From Treponema sp. (GTDB taxonomy: Bacteria; Spirochaetota; Spirochaetia; Treponematales; Breznakiellaceae): a stretch of 5,924 bases of DNA. Below are positions 1-5,540 of this stretch, piece by piece. The notes under the pieces were generated by a model. It searched no databases and was not told the DNA's origin. It worked only from the letters and a program-made list of their open reading frames with translations. Both the position numbers and the translations under genes were made by a program. Where the stretch lies: positions 1 through 5,924 of the forward strand of contig WQZW01000104.1 of NCBI GenBank assembly GCA_009780545.1, read 5' to 3'. The number at the start of each line of letters is the position of its first letter. Within the stretch, counting starts at the first letter, position 1.

Positions 1-469
1 CCAGGGGGGAAATCGTGATGTTGCCCCCCAGGAAAGCCCGTTTGCCGGGGGCACGTTCCCGGCAGAAGGCATCGAGCACCCAATGCAAGGCGGAGCTGGT
101 GGAAGATTTGCCCTTGGAACCGGTAACGGCGGTAAGCCGGGCGGGGGATTCCTCGAGAAACAGGGAGATGTCCGTGCGGACGTCCCGGGCGGCCTTCAGG
201 TACGGGGAATCCGGCCTGACTCCGGGGTTCTTGATCACCAGGTCGGCGGCCCGAAAGTCCGCCTCCTCGTGCCGGCCCAAAACGTAGCGGATTTCCTTGC
301 CGCCCGCGGCCTCCTCAAGCCGGGCGATCGAAGGAGCCAAGGTCCGCCCGTCGCGGAGGTCGGTAACGGTGAGGCCCGCCCCCCGCCTCAGGGCAAAGCG
401 GGCCGCCTCCAGGCCCCCGCCGTGCAGCCCGAGGCCCATCACCAGAACGTTCATTCCCGAAAGGTCCAT
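1..469 (-). CDS. murD: UDP-N-acetylmuramoyl-L-alanine--D-glutamate ligase (MurD), N-terminal 156 residues, cut by window edge
   Basis: MurD adds D-glutamate to UDP-MurNAc-L-Ala in the cytoplasm, using ATP, during peptidoglycan precursor synthesis. The frame is open from the ATG at 469 to base 1 and lacks a stop because it leaves the window. The order of motifs is that of MurD. A Rossmann-like N-terminal strand and glycine loop reads MNVLVMGLGLHGGG (residues 6-19). The motif VIKNPGVRPDSP (about 82-93) corresponds to the family's S/N-P-G-[IV] segment. The Mur-ligase ATP-binding loop is AVTGSKGKSSTSS (about 118-130), and LGGNIT (about 148-153) matches the conserved GGNIG region. An ATG at residue 6 (base 454) is an alternative start. 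I prefer 469 because MurD proteins usually carry a few residues before the first strand. Neither start has a strong ribosome binding site, and the 469 start lies inside a hairpin. The GerMN gene ends 117 bases upstream. The ligase family is clear; other Mur ligases fit less well because of the GGNI segment and the early glycine loop. Confidence 0.9.
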   Translation of the reverse strand, partial: MDLSGMNVLVMGLGLHGGGLEAARFALRRGAGLTVTDLRDGRTLAPSIARLEEAAGGKEIRYVLGRHEEADFRAADLVIKNPGVRPDSPYLKAARDVRTDISLFLEESPARLTAVTGSKGKSSTSSALHWVLDAFCRERAPGKRAFLGGNITISPL

Positions 470-481
470 ACCCGAGTATGG
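466..481 (-). promoter_or_regulatory. Hairpin covering the murD start codon
   Basis: On the minus strand the arms CCATAC and GTATGG are perfectly complementary (6 bp) around the 4-base loop TCGG. The downstream arm contains the predicted murD start codon (469-467), so the folded transcript would hide it. A Shine-Dalgarno sequence is absent here. The inverted repeat is directly visible; a role in translation control is inference and a 6-bp stem could be chance. Confidence 0.3.
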
Positions 482-548
482 CAGGAAATGCGGGGAATAT
501 CCATCGGAGGGAAAGGAACGGCATGCGAAACCGTCCGTCGTTAAAGGG

Positions 549-584
549 CGAAGCTTATCTTCGGTATCATGCCGCGGCGGGCAT
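549..584 (-). other. Two small inverted repeats between the GerMN gene and murD
   Basis: Directly after the GerMN stop codon (587-589) the minus strand carries ATGCC/GGCAT (569-584, loop 6) and then CGAAG/CTTCG (549-563, loop 5), followed by CCCTTTAA. Each stem is only 5 bp and there is no proper T-run, so a terminator call is not justified. They may be weak processing or pausing signals or may be chance. No clear murD promoter was seen in the rest of the gap. Confidence 0.2.
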
Positions 585-586
585 CC

Positions 587-1129
587 CTAATTTCCGAACT
601 CCCTGACAAAGGCCGCCCGTCCGTCGATAAAAAACAGGACCTCCCGCACTTCCGGGAAGTTCCGGAGGATTCCGGCATACAGGACCCGGAAGCTTTCCCG
701 GAGTTCCACTCCCTCGGTGGGAACGAGGACACGGCCGTTCAGGTTCAGGTAGACGGCATGTTCCCGGTACATCAGGGACAGGAGCCCGGTTTCCCTGGGA
801 AACGGCAGGTCGTAGCCGGTAGTTATCGGGCCGAGCAGGAACTCCCGCACGTAGTCGGCGATCTCGGTCTCGGCATCGGGCCGGCGGGGCAGCATCCGCT
901 GTTCGACGATGCTCGTCCCGTCGGCCGACCGGAACACCATGCTTTTCCGTTCCCGCCCTCCGGTCCGGTAATCCAGCAGGGCGGTCAGGCCCAGGGCAAG
1001 CAGCAGGACGAGGGCCAGAAAGCAGAGGAACCGCCGCCTGAGCACGAAGCCCAGCAGCCTTTCCCACCGAACAATTCCCCCTTCCTTCGAAAACTCCCCG
1101 CCGTCGCGTCCTTCGTTATAGGTATTCAT
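587..1129 (-). CDS. GerMN-domain protein with one N-terminal membrane anchor
   Basis: This is a 180-residue protein from the ATG at 1129. A basic stretch (VLRRR) precedes one strong hydrophobic segment at about residues 34-52 (LCFLALVLLLALGLTALL). This predicts an inner-membrane anchor with the rest outside the cytoplasm. Residues from about 88 to 173 match the GerMN fold: a helical start EIADYVREFLLGP, then a strand pair around LLSLMYREHAVYLNLNG, a helix ESFRVLYAGILRNFPEV and a final REVLFFIDGRAAF. GerMN domains occur in spore germination protein GerM and in many envelope proteins of non-sporulating bacteria; their biochemical role is poorly known. The ATG at 1186 would add 19 residues and has a G-rich site close by. 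However, the codons of that extension are poorer in GC at third positions (9 of 19) than those of the gene, whereas 1129 has AAGGA 10 bases upstream. The neighbours are an amidase and murD, which supports a cell-wall role. The domain is likely; the function is unknown. Confidence 0.78.
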   Translation of the reverse strand: MNTYNEGRDGGEFSKEGGIVRWERLLGFVLRRRFLCFLALVLLLALGLTALLDYRTGGRERKSMVFRSADGTSIVEQRMLPRRPDAETEIADYVREFLLGPITTGYDLPFPRETGLLSLMYREHAVYLNLNGRVLVPTEGVELRESFRVLYAGILRNFPEVREVLFFIDGRAAFVREFGN

Positions 1130-1210
1130 TTCCAAGATTTCCTTATTCGATCGATTTACGGCACACCGGAAACCAATTCCCCGCATGCCCTCCCCTTACG
1201 GCCTATGCCC

Positions 1211-1233
1211 GGAGACTTGCCCCGCAAATCTCC
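1211..1233 (-). promoter_or_regulatory. Ten-pair hairpin between the amidase and GerMN genes
   Basis: On the minus strand GGAGA pairs with TCTCC, then T with G, then TTGC with GCAA, around a GGG loop. Read as RNA from the minus strand, the one irregular position is a G·U wobble; read from the plus strand it would be a C·A mismatch. That favours a structure acting in the transcript of these genes. No T-run follows, so it is not a standard intrinsic terminator. It could attenuate transcription, stabilise the amidase message end or mark a processing site between the two reading frames. Confidence 0.45.
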
Positions 1234-1254
1234 CAAGCCAATCGGCCACGGCGA

Positions 1255-2478
1255 TTAGCCGCCGGCCGTGATAAATCCCCCCGAGCGCTCGAAGGCACCC
1301 ACGAAGTCGGCGATTCCGTTGAACACGCCTTCCACCATTTTACGCAGATCGGCCTCGTTGGTCATCATCCTCGCGTCGTCTATGTTGCTGACGAAGCCCA
1401 GCTCGACCAGCACCGCCGGCATGTTGCTGTGCCGCACCACGAACCAGTTTTCCGCCTTCAGGCCGCGGTTCGGCACCGAGCTCCCCAGGCTGGCCTTCAT
1501 CCCCCGGACTATCGACTGGGCGATCAGCACGCTTTCGGTGAGGAATGCCTCCTCGGTAAGCTGGTTGAGGATGCTGCGGAGTTCCGGCGAATCGGCGTAC
1601 TCCGACTCGCCGAGCAGGTCCCGTCGGTGGCCCTGGGTGAGGTGCCAGACCTCGTAGCCCCGCGCCTTCCGATTCGTGGCGGCGTTGCCGTGGATGGAAA
1701 TGAAGATGATCGCCTCGTTCTCCTTGGTAGGCACGGAGTTGGCGATGGCGGTGCGCGCGTCCAGGCTGACGTAGGCGTCGCTGTTCCGTGTCATCAGGAT
1801 GCGCTTGTCCGGGAAACGCCGCACCAGCATGTCGCGGAGCATCCGGGATGCGTTGAGGGCGATGTCCGCCTCCCGCACCCGCACCTGTTTGCCGTTTATC
1901 ACATGATCGGAAACCGCCCCGGAATCGCGTCCCCCATGGCCCGGATCGATGATCACGGCGGCGATTCGGTAGAATCCGTCCTCCGGATCGGTCCTTGCGG
2001 GAACGGCCTGGGGTACCGGGACCGGACCCGTCCGACCGGGACTGTCCGGATTCGGATTTGCGGGCGTCGGACTCGGCATTGTCGGAATCGCCGCGACCGA
2101 AACCGACCGGCCTGCGTTCGGCCCGGTCAGGCTGGACATCGCAAGGCTGACGAAGTCCGGGGGGAAAACCAGGGTGCCGTCGGCAAGGTAGGGAAGGGGC
2201 ACCCGGTAGACGTCCCGGTTGTTGACCAGGAAGATGCCGGTCTCGCCCGGAAAGGCCGCCGAACCGAAGATGCCGTGGTTGCCCCCGACCGAAAAGGAAC
2301 CTTCCATAAAGAAGGGATCCCACCGGAAGCTCCCGGCCTCCCCGACCGCGGTGTCCAGAAGCTCCAGAAGTTCCTTGAGGGAAAATCCCCCGGCGGAGTC
2401 CTGGCCCGGCGCCCGCACTCCGGCAAAGGCCAAAAAGAGGATGATGAGAATGAGTTGGCTCCCGGCCCTTGCCTTCAA
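1255..2478 (-). CDS. Exported zinc-dependent N-acetylmuramoyl-L-alanine amidase (Amidase_3 family)
   Basis: The enzyme cleaves the bond between N-acetylmuramic acid and L-alanine in peptidoglycan, typically for daughter-cell separation or wall turnover. From a TTG start at 2478 (GGGAG lies 5 bases upstream) it has 407 residues. The N-terminus MKARAGSQLILIILFLAFAG is a good signal sequence, with likely cleavage near VRA or shortly after. Residues 30-118 form a small domain (IFLVNNRDVYRVPLPYLADG, then VFPPDFVSLAM) with some resemblance to copper amine oxidase N-terminal-like (stalk) domains. A Pro-rich linker follows (about 131-162). The catalytic domain (about 172-395) has all expected residues: H181 in IIDPGHGG, E203 in READIAL, H263 in ISIHGNA and the catalytic E359 in LVELGFVSN. 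A GTG at 2583 is in frame, but it would add 35 Arg-rich residues before the signal peptide and would place two strong inverted repeats inside coding sequence, so I reject it. The enzyme should be active, acting in the periplasm. Confidence 0.93.
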   Translation of the reverse strand: MKARAGSQLILIILFLAFAGVRAPGQDSAGGFSLKELLELLDTAVGEAGSFRWDPFFMEGSFSVGGNHGIFGSAAFPGETGIFLVNNRDVYRVPLPYLADGTLVFPPDFVSLAMSSLTGPNAGRSVSVAAIPTMPSPTPANPNPDSPGRTGPVPVPQAVPARTDPEDGFYRIAAVIIDPGHGGRDSGAVSDHVINGKQVRVREADIALNASRMLRDMLVRRFPDKRILMTRNSDAYVSLDARTAIANSVPTKENEAIIFISIHGNAATNRKARGYEVWHLTQGHRRDLLGESEYADSPELRSILNQLTEEAFLTESVLIAQSIVRGMKASLGSSVPNRGLKAENWFVVRHSNMPAVLVELGFVSNIDDARMMTNEADLRKMVEGVFNGIADFVGAFERSGGFITAGG

Positions 2479-2491
2479 TCCCGCTCCCGAT

Positions 2492-2514
2492 CCAATCGAC
2501 CTTCGGCCGATTGG
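2492..2514 (-). promoter_or_regulatory. Inverted repeat just upstream of the amidase ribosome binding site
   Basis: A perfect 7-bp inverted repeat, CCAATCG and CGATTGG, flanks 9 bases; two further inner pairs can form after one mismatch. It sits a few bases upstream of the GGGAG that serves the TTG start at 2478. It could be an operator or a leader hairpin affecting translation of the amidase. The CGATTGG arm recurs in two other gaps of this window (1238-1244 and 4252-4258). Confidence 0.35.
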
Positions 2515-2533
2515 ATTCGGAGTTCTGCCACGC

Positions 2534-2562
2534 AAAACCCCACTCCGCCGGCTGCCCGGCGG
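2534..2562 (-). terminator. Possible imperfect intrinsic terminator after the ATP-grasp gene
   Basis: On the minus strand, 27 bases past the ATP-grasp stop codon, CCGCCGG and CCGGCGG form a perfect all-GC 7-bp stem around the loop GCAG (2545-2562). The spacer AGTGGGG follows and then TTTT (2534-2537). The stem is strong, but the T-run is short and displaced by 7 bases, so termination may be partial, giving attenuation ahead of the amidase rather than a full stop. Confidence 0.4.
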
Positions 2563-2589
2563 CATTCCCGTAAACCGATGCACGGGGAT

Positions 2590-4218
2590 TTACCCTCGGG
2601 CCCGGCTTGCGGTCCCCAAACGGTCCAGATAGTACGTTCCTCCCTGATAGCCTCCCCGGACGAGGGCCGACCAGAACGACCTTCCGAGGAGCATACCTAC
2701 AGTATCGGAAGATTCTTCCCCTTCAAGCTCTTCTCCGGGCCTTATTTCCGGCAGGGAAAGCCCGGAAAGCTCGGCTACGGCCTCGATGCTCTCCGGAACG
2801 TCCCGCCCGGCCCAGTCCCGAAGGCCCGAGTCCCGCAGTTCGGGGAACGGCATGAGGGCGAAGCCGCCGACGCGGGTCGCGGTTTCCGGCATCGCCTCAA
2901 GGAGTTTCCGAAGGCCGTCGTCCAGGGGGAACGCGTCCGGGGGAAACCGTTCCCCGATGCCGGCCAGAAATTCCCCGGTGGCCGGGTCCTCGGGGTCGAG
3001 CCGGATAAGCACTTTCCGCGCGGCCCGTTCGGCGGCCCGTACCGCCTCGGCCCCGGATTCGGCGGCGCTTATCGCATTGCCGCACTTGGAGACGTTGTTC
3101 TCCGGGAAGTTCACCTTGGAACCCGGCCCGACCCTCATAAACAGGTCCCTGACATGGGGCACCTGCCGGGCGGCCTCGGTACCGAGGATTTCCCGTACCG
3201 TGCCGGGTATGGAGATGAAGGCCCGTTCGGCGCCCGTCCAATCCCTGGCCGGCCGAAGGTCGCCGGGTTCCAGGCCCACGGCAAGGAGAACGGCCGCCCG
3301 TGCCGGATCGACGCCGGAAGCGTAGGGATAGGTCCAGCCGGACATGTAGCCGCCCGAAAGCCTGGCCGCGATCTCGCCGATCATCGCCCCGTTTGCCGTC
3401 AGCTTGATGTCGCCCTTGGCCGCCCCGACGCGGCCGGGACCGGAAAGACCCAGCGCGGCAACGCCGGAGCGGAAAACCTCCAGTACCGCGTCCCGTTGTT
3501 CGCGGGATGCGTCCGTGGGCATGGTGTGCCCCATCTCGATGAAGTAGGGAGGGAAGAAGATGTGCCTGTCGGCCAATCCGCAGATGTGTACCTCGCCATG
3601 GTGGATAATCGCGTCCACCGAGAATTCCTTTCCTTCCATATAGGCTTCGACGATCGCCGTCCCGCTGCGGGAAAACGCCCTGGCATCCTCGAGGGCCGGC
3701 TCCAGTTCGGCAAGGCGGTCCACCCTTCTGCAGCCCCGGGAACCCATGTTGTCCGCCGGTTTTACGACCAGGGGAAAGTCCAGTCCCGAGCTTGGGCCGA
3801 TTTCCGGAAGCAGGTCCCGGAAGTCCCTGTCGGGGCCCATGACGGTAAAGGCCGGGGAGGGAAGGCCGGCTTCCCGAAAGCGGCGGCGCATCCTGCCCTT
3901 GTCCGATGCGTCCAAGGCGGCTTCGTAGGGAATCCCGGGCAGGCCCAGCCGTTCGGCGACCCAGGCCACCGTGGCGGAAAAGTCCGTTCCGGCGGTCATC
4001 ACGCCGTCGAGCAGGCCCTCTTCCCGGAGCCGGCGGGCAAAGGCCTCCACTCCGTCCCGGTCCTTCAGGTCGATCCGTTCGAAGCGGTCGGCCAGCGGCA
4101 CGCAGGGAGCTTCGGCACTGCCGTCGACCACCGAGGTAAAAAGCCCCAGCTCCCCGGCCGCAAGTATGGCCCGGCTCTGCATCGTCCCGGCCCCCAGTAT
4201 GAGGATTCCTTGTCCCAT
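2590..4218 (-). CDS. ATP-grasp carboxylate-amine/thiol ligase family protein, substrate unknown
   Basis: A 542-residue cytoplasmic protein from the ATG at 4218. The N-terminal part (about 1-107) is a pre-ATP-grasp Rossmann-like domain opening with GILILGAGTMQ. The ATP-grasp core shows FPLVVKPADNMGSRG (K153 is the likely ATP-binding lysine), AIVEAYMEGKEFSVD (about 188-202), GHTMPTDA and KGDIKLTANGAMIGEIAARLSGG split across about 268-290. The metal-binding stretch is E-x-A-x-R (E282, R286), as in PurK, rather than the commoner E-x-N-x-R. A following region (about 335-405) resembles the C-terminal subdomain of PurD and biotin carboxylase-like enzymes. About 110 extra residues at the C-terminus, including a short acidic stretch (EELEGEESSD), are not recognised. 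Such enzymes join a carboxylate to an amine or thiol through an acylphosphate. A GTG three codons upstream (4227) is an alternative start. Neither has a Shine-Dalgarno sequence, so the message may be leaderless. Position beside an amidase and murD hints at envelope chemistry, but the substrate cannot be read from sequence. Confidence 0.88.
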   Translation of the reverse strand: MGQGILILGAGTMQSRAILAAGELGLFTSVVDGSAEAPCVPLADRFERIDLKDRDGVEAFARRLREEGLLDGVMTAGTDFSATVAWVAERLGLPGIPYEAALDASDKGRMRRRFREAGLPSPAFTVMGPDRDFRDLLPEIGPSSGLDFPLVVKPADNMGSRGCRRVDRLAELEPALEDARAFSRSGTAIVEAYMEGKEFSVDAIIHHGEVHICGLADRHIFFPPYFIEMGHTMPTDASREQRDAVLEVFRSGVAALGLSGPGRVGAAKGDIKLTANGAMIGEIAARLSGGYMSGWTYPYASGVDPARAAVLLAVGLEPGDLRPARDWTGAERAFISIPGTVREILGTEAARQVPHVRDLFMRVGPGSKVNFPENNVSKCGNAISAAESGAEAVRAAERAARKVLIRLDPEDPATGEFLAGIGERFPPDAFPLDDGLRKLLEAMPETATRVGGFALMPFPELRDSGLRDWAGRDVPESIEAVAELSGLSLPEIRPGEELEGEESSDTVGMLLGRSFWSALVRGGYQGGTYYLDRLGTASRARG

Positions 4219-4225
4219 AGGTAGC

Positions 4226-4255
4226 ACTGTAACGATTTCGGCGGGGAATGTCCAA
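4226..4255 (-). promoter_or_regulatory. Candidate promoter giving a leaderless ATP-grasp message
   Basis: On the minus strand a -35-like TTGGAC (4255-4250) is followed after 18 bases by a -10-like TACAGT (4231-4226), which matches TANNNT and ends 7 bases before the ATG at 4218. Transcription would begin at or next to that ATG, which would explain the lack of a ribosome binding site. The match to consensus is modest (TTG of the -35; four of six in the -10), so this is a hypothesis. Confidence 0.28.
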
Positions 4256-4268
4256 TCGGCGGATTTCG

Positions 4269-5351
4269 TTAATCGTCGGCTTCCCGGTCGTCTTCCATAA
4301 AGTCCGGGCGAAGGTATCCCCTCCAGGAATCCGACGGCGATTCCCCGTCCTCCCCTTCACCTTCGTCCGCTTCCGCCGCCCCTTCCTCTTCGACCGCATC
4401 CTCGGCCGTATCCTCCTCGGCGGCATCCTCCTCAAACTCTTCTTCGGCCTCGTCCTCAGGCTCTTCCTCGGGTTCCGGTTCCGGTGTCCCGAACGCCGGG
4501 ACGACCTGAACCGCCTGAACCGGCCCGGCGGCGGGCGGAATCCGCGGTTCCGGCTGCACGGCCCGAAGTACCGGCAGCGGACCGGGCGGCGCCTCGACCC
4601 GGGGCGGACGGTTATCGCCCGAGGGAGACGGAGGAATCCCCCGAACCGCGGACGTGCCCTGCGCTACCGAAGACCCGATTTCCGCCTCCCCCGAGCCGGA
4701 GCCGTCGAAGCCGGGCCATGGGGAAAAGGAAAGTATCTCGCCGGAAGGCGGCGGGGCTTCGGAGGCGACGGGCATCCTGGCAAGGCGGTTGTTGGCGAAG
4801 GCCTGGTCCCCGATGTAGGTTACGCTGCGGGGAACGACGGCGCGGGAGATCTCGTTCCATTGAAACGCCCCTTCCCCGATATGCTCGGTACCGGCCGGAA
4901 TCTCGATACGGGAAAGTCGGTTGTCGGCGAAGGCGACGGTGCCGATGTAGACCAGGCCGCGGGGAAGGACGACCCGCCTGAGGCGGTTGCTGGTGAAGGC
5001 CCCGCTGCCGATGTAGGCGGTCCCGGTCGGCAGGCTAAGGCGTGCAAGGCGGTTTTCGGCGAAGGCCCCGTTGCCGATGCGGGTTACCGTCTCCGGAAGG
5101 ATCAGCGAGGTAAGGCCCCGGCCCTCGAAGGCCCGATCCCCTATCGCCGTTACCGGCAGCCCCCCGATGCGCGGGGGAACGTTCAGGTCGGTGCCCGTCC
5201 CCGCGTAACCGGTAACCCGGACGGCATTGCCCCCGTCGATAAGCTCGAAGGTAAAATGCTCCTCCGGCTCGAACGACGGGCCGGCGGCGGCACAGGCCCA
5301 GAACGCCGCACATGCCGCAAGGACGATGCCCGCCGCCCGCCACCTTGCCAT
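4269..5351 (-). CDS. Exported BspA-type leucine-rich-repeat protein with Pro-rich linker and acidic C-terminal tail
   Basis: From the ATG at 5351 (GGA lies 7 bases upstream) the protein has 360 residues. MARWRAAGIVLAACAAFWAC is signal-like. Cleavage after an Ala-x-Ala site near residue 22, or lipidation at Cys20 (FWAC, an atypical lipobox), are both possible. Residues 27-69 form a short cap, followed by five exact 22-residue repeats and a decayed sixth (about 70-201), consensus IGxxAFxxNRLxRxxLP plus five variable residues. This is the LRR_5/BspA class found in treponeme surface proteins such as LrrA, where it mediates binding and aggregation. A Pro/Gly/Ser-rich linker (about 199-290) leads to a 47-residue stretch made mostly of Glu, Asp and Ala (about 291-337). 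The protein ends with SWRGYLRPDFMEDDREADD. The acidic tail is unusual for the family and may bind cations or basic surfaces. Alternative starts are ATG 5357 and GTG 5414; the latter puts 21 residues before the signal sequence and is unlikely. An HTH regulator lies directly upstream. Confidence 0.88.
   Translation of the reverse strand: MARWRAAGIVLAACAAFWACAAAGPSFEPEEHFTFELIDGGNAVRVTGYAGTGTDLNVPPRIGGLPVTAIGDRAFEGRGLTSLILPETVTRIGNGAFAENRLARLSLPTGTAYIGSGAFTSNRLRRVVLPRGLVYIGTVAFADNRLSRIEIPAGTEHIGEGAFQWNEISRAVVPRSVTYIGDQAFANNRLARMPVASEAPPPSGEILSFSPWPGFDGSGSGEAEIGSSVAQGTSAVRGIPPSPSGDNRPPRVEAPPGPLPVLRAVQPEPRIPPAAGPVQAVQVVPAFGTPEPEPEEEPEDEAEEEFEEDAAEEDTAEDAVEEEGAAEADEGEGEDGESPSDSWRGYLRPDFMEDDREADD
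4341..4481 (-). other. Segment encoding the Glu/Asp-rich tail of the leucine-rich-repeat protein
   Basis: This stretch encodes 47 residues composed almost only of Glu, Asp, Ala and a few Pro, Gly, Val, Thr and Phe. On the minus strand it is a run of GAG, GAA, GAC, GAT and GCx codons with low complexity. Codon choice varies, so it is a selected acidic protein segment rather than a simple trinucleotide expansion. The frame is supported by the sensible sequence on both sides. Confidence 0.75.
4749..5144 (-). repeat. Tandem 66-bp coding repeats (22-residue leucine-rich repeats)
   Basis: Five in-phase units of exactly 66 bp run from 5144 to 4815, and a sixth, decayed unit reaches 4749. The shared plus-strand marker (around ggttg...ggcgaaggc) begins near 4787, 4919, 4985 and 5051, all offset by multiples of 66; diverged units fall near 4853 and 5117. 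The units start with IG, carry AF at positions 5-6 and usually have NRL at 9-11. DNA identity between units is only moderate, so they are old repeats rather than a recent expansion. Confidence 0.85.
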
Positions 5352-5431
5352 GCTCATTTCCGTACGATACCACCTTGCGGCCCCGGTGTCCAGATCGGCC
5401 CGAGCTATCCCCACGGAAATCGAATTTCGGC

Positions 5432-5447
5432 AAAATCCGAAGATTTT
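5432..5447 (-). promoter_or_regulatory. UUCG-loop inverted repeat overlapping a -10-like sequence upstream of the LRR gene
   Basis: On the minus strand AAAATC and GATTTT form a perfect 6-bp stem closed by a C-G pair on the loop TTCG, which is the exceptionally stable C(UUCG)G tetraloop in RNA. The upstream arm overlaps TAAAAT (5448-5443), five of six matches to a -10 box, although no convincing -35 is present. As DNA it could be an operator over a promoter for the leucine-rich-repeat gene; as RNA it could be a stabilising hairpin after the HTH gene. No T-run follows. Confidence 0.35.
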
Positions 5448-5515
5448 AACCGCATAGTTACGGAGGGAAGAGAGCTTGCATCTTTCGACCCGGCTTTAGG
5501 CACGTTATCCGAGTC

Positions 5516-5540
5516 CGGTACCTGTTATAAGGCAGTACCG
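5516..5540 (-). other. Inverted repeat around the stop codon of the HTH gene
   Basis: CGGTAC and GTACCG form a perfect 6-bp pairing, extended by TG/CA across a single-base bulge. The TAA stop codon of the HTH gene (5527-5525) lies in the loop. The loop also contains TATAAC, a -10-like hexamer without a good -35. A message-end stabilising hairpin is the simplest reading; chance is possible. Confidence 0.25.

Noticed and set aside
470..589. Possible GerMN-MurD fusion by stop-codon read-through
   Set aside because: The two genes share a frame and only one TAG separates them for about 40 codons, but long open stretches are common in GC-rich DNA and the linker contains short hairpins and no domain-like sequence.
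587..1186. Longer GerMN start at ATG 1186
   Set aside because: The extra 19 codons have weaker third-position GC than the gene, although a G-rich site precedes them. It is kept only as an alternative.
1429..4224. A 931-codon open frame on the plus strand, antisense to the amidase and ATP-grasp genes
   Set aside because: It is the mirror of GC-rich minus-strand genes, crosses the gap between them, shows no recognisable domain and has an unusual composition rich in Gly, Arg, His and Pro. The opposite strand encodes two proteins with complete catalytic motifs.
5516..5540. TATAAC as a promoter -10 box at the end of the XRE gene
   Set aside because: It matches five of six bases, but no -35 is found at 16 to 18 bases upstream and it lies within the stop-codon region of the gene.
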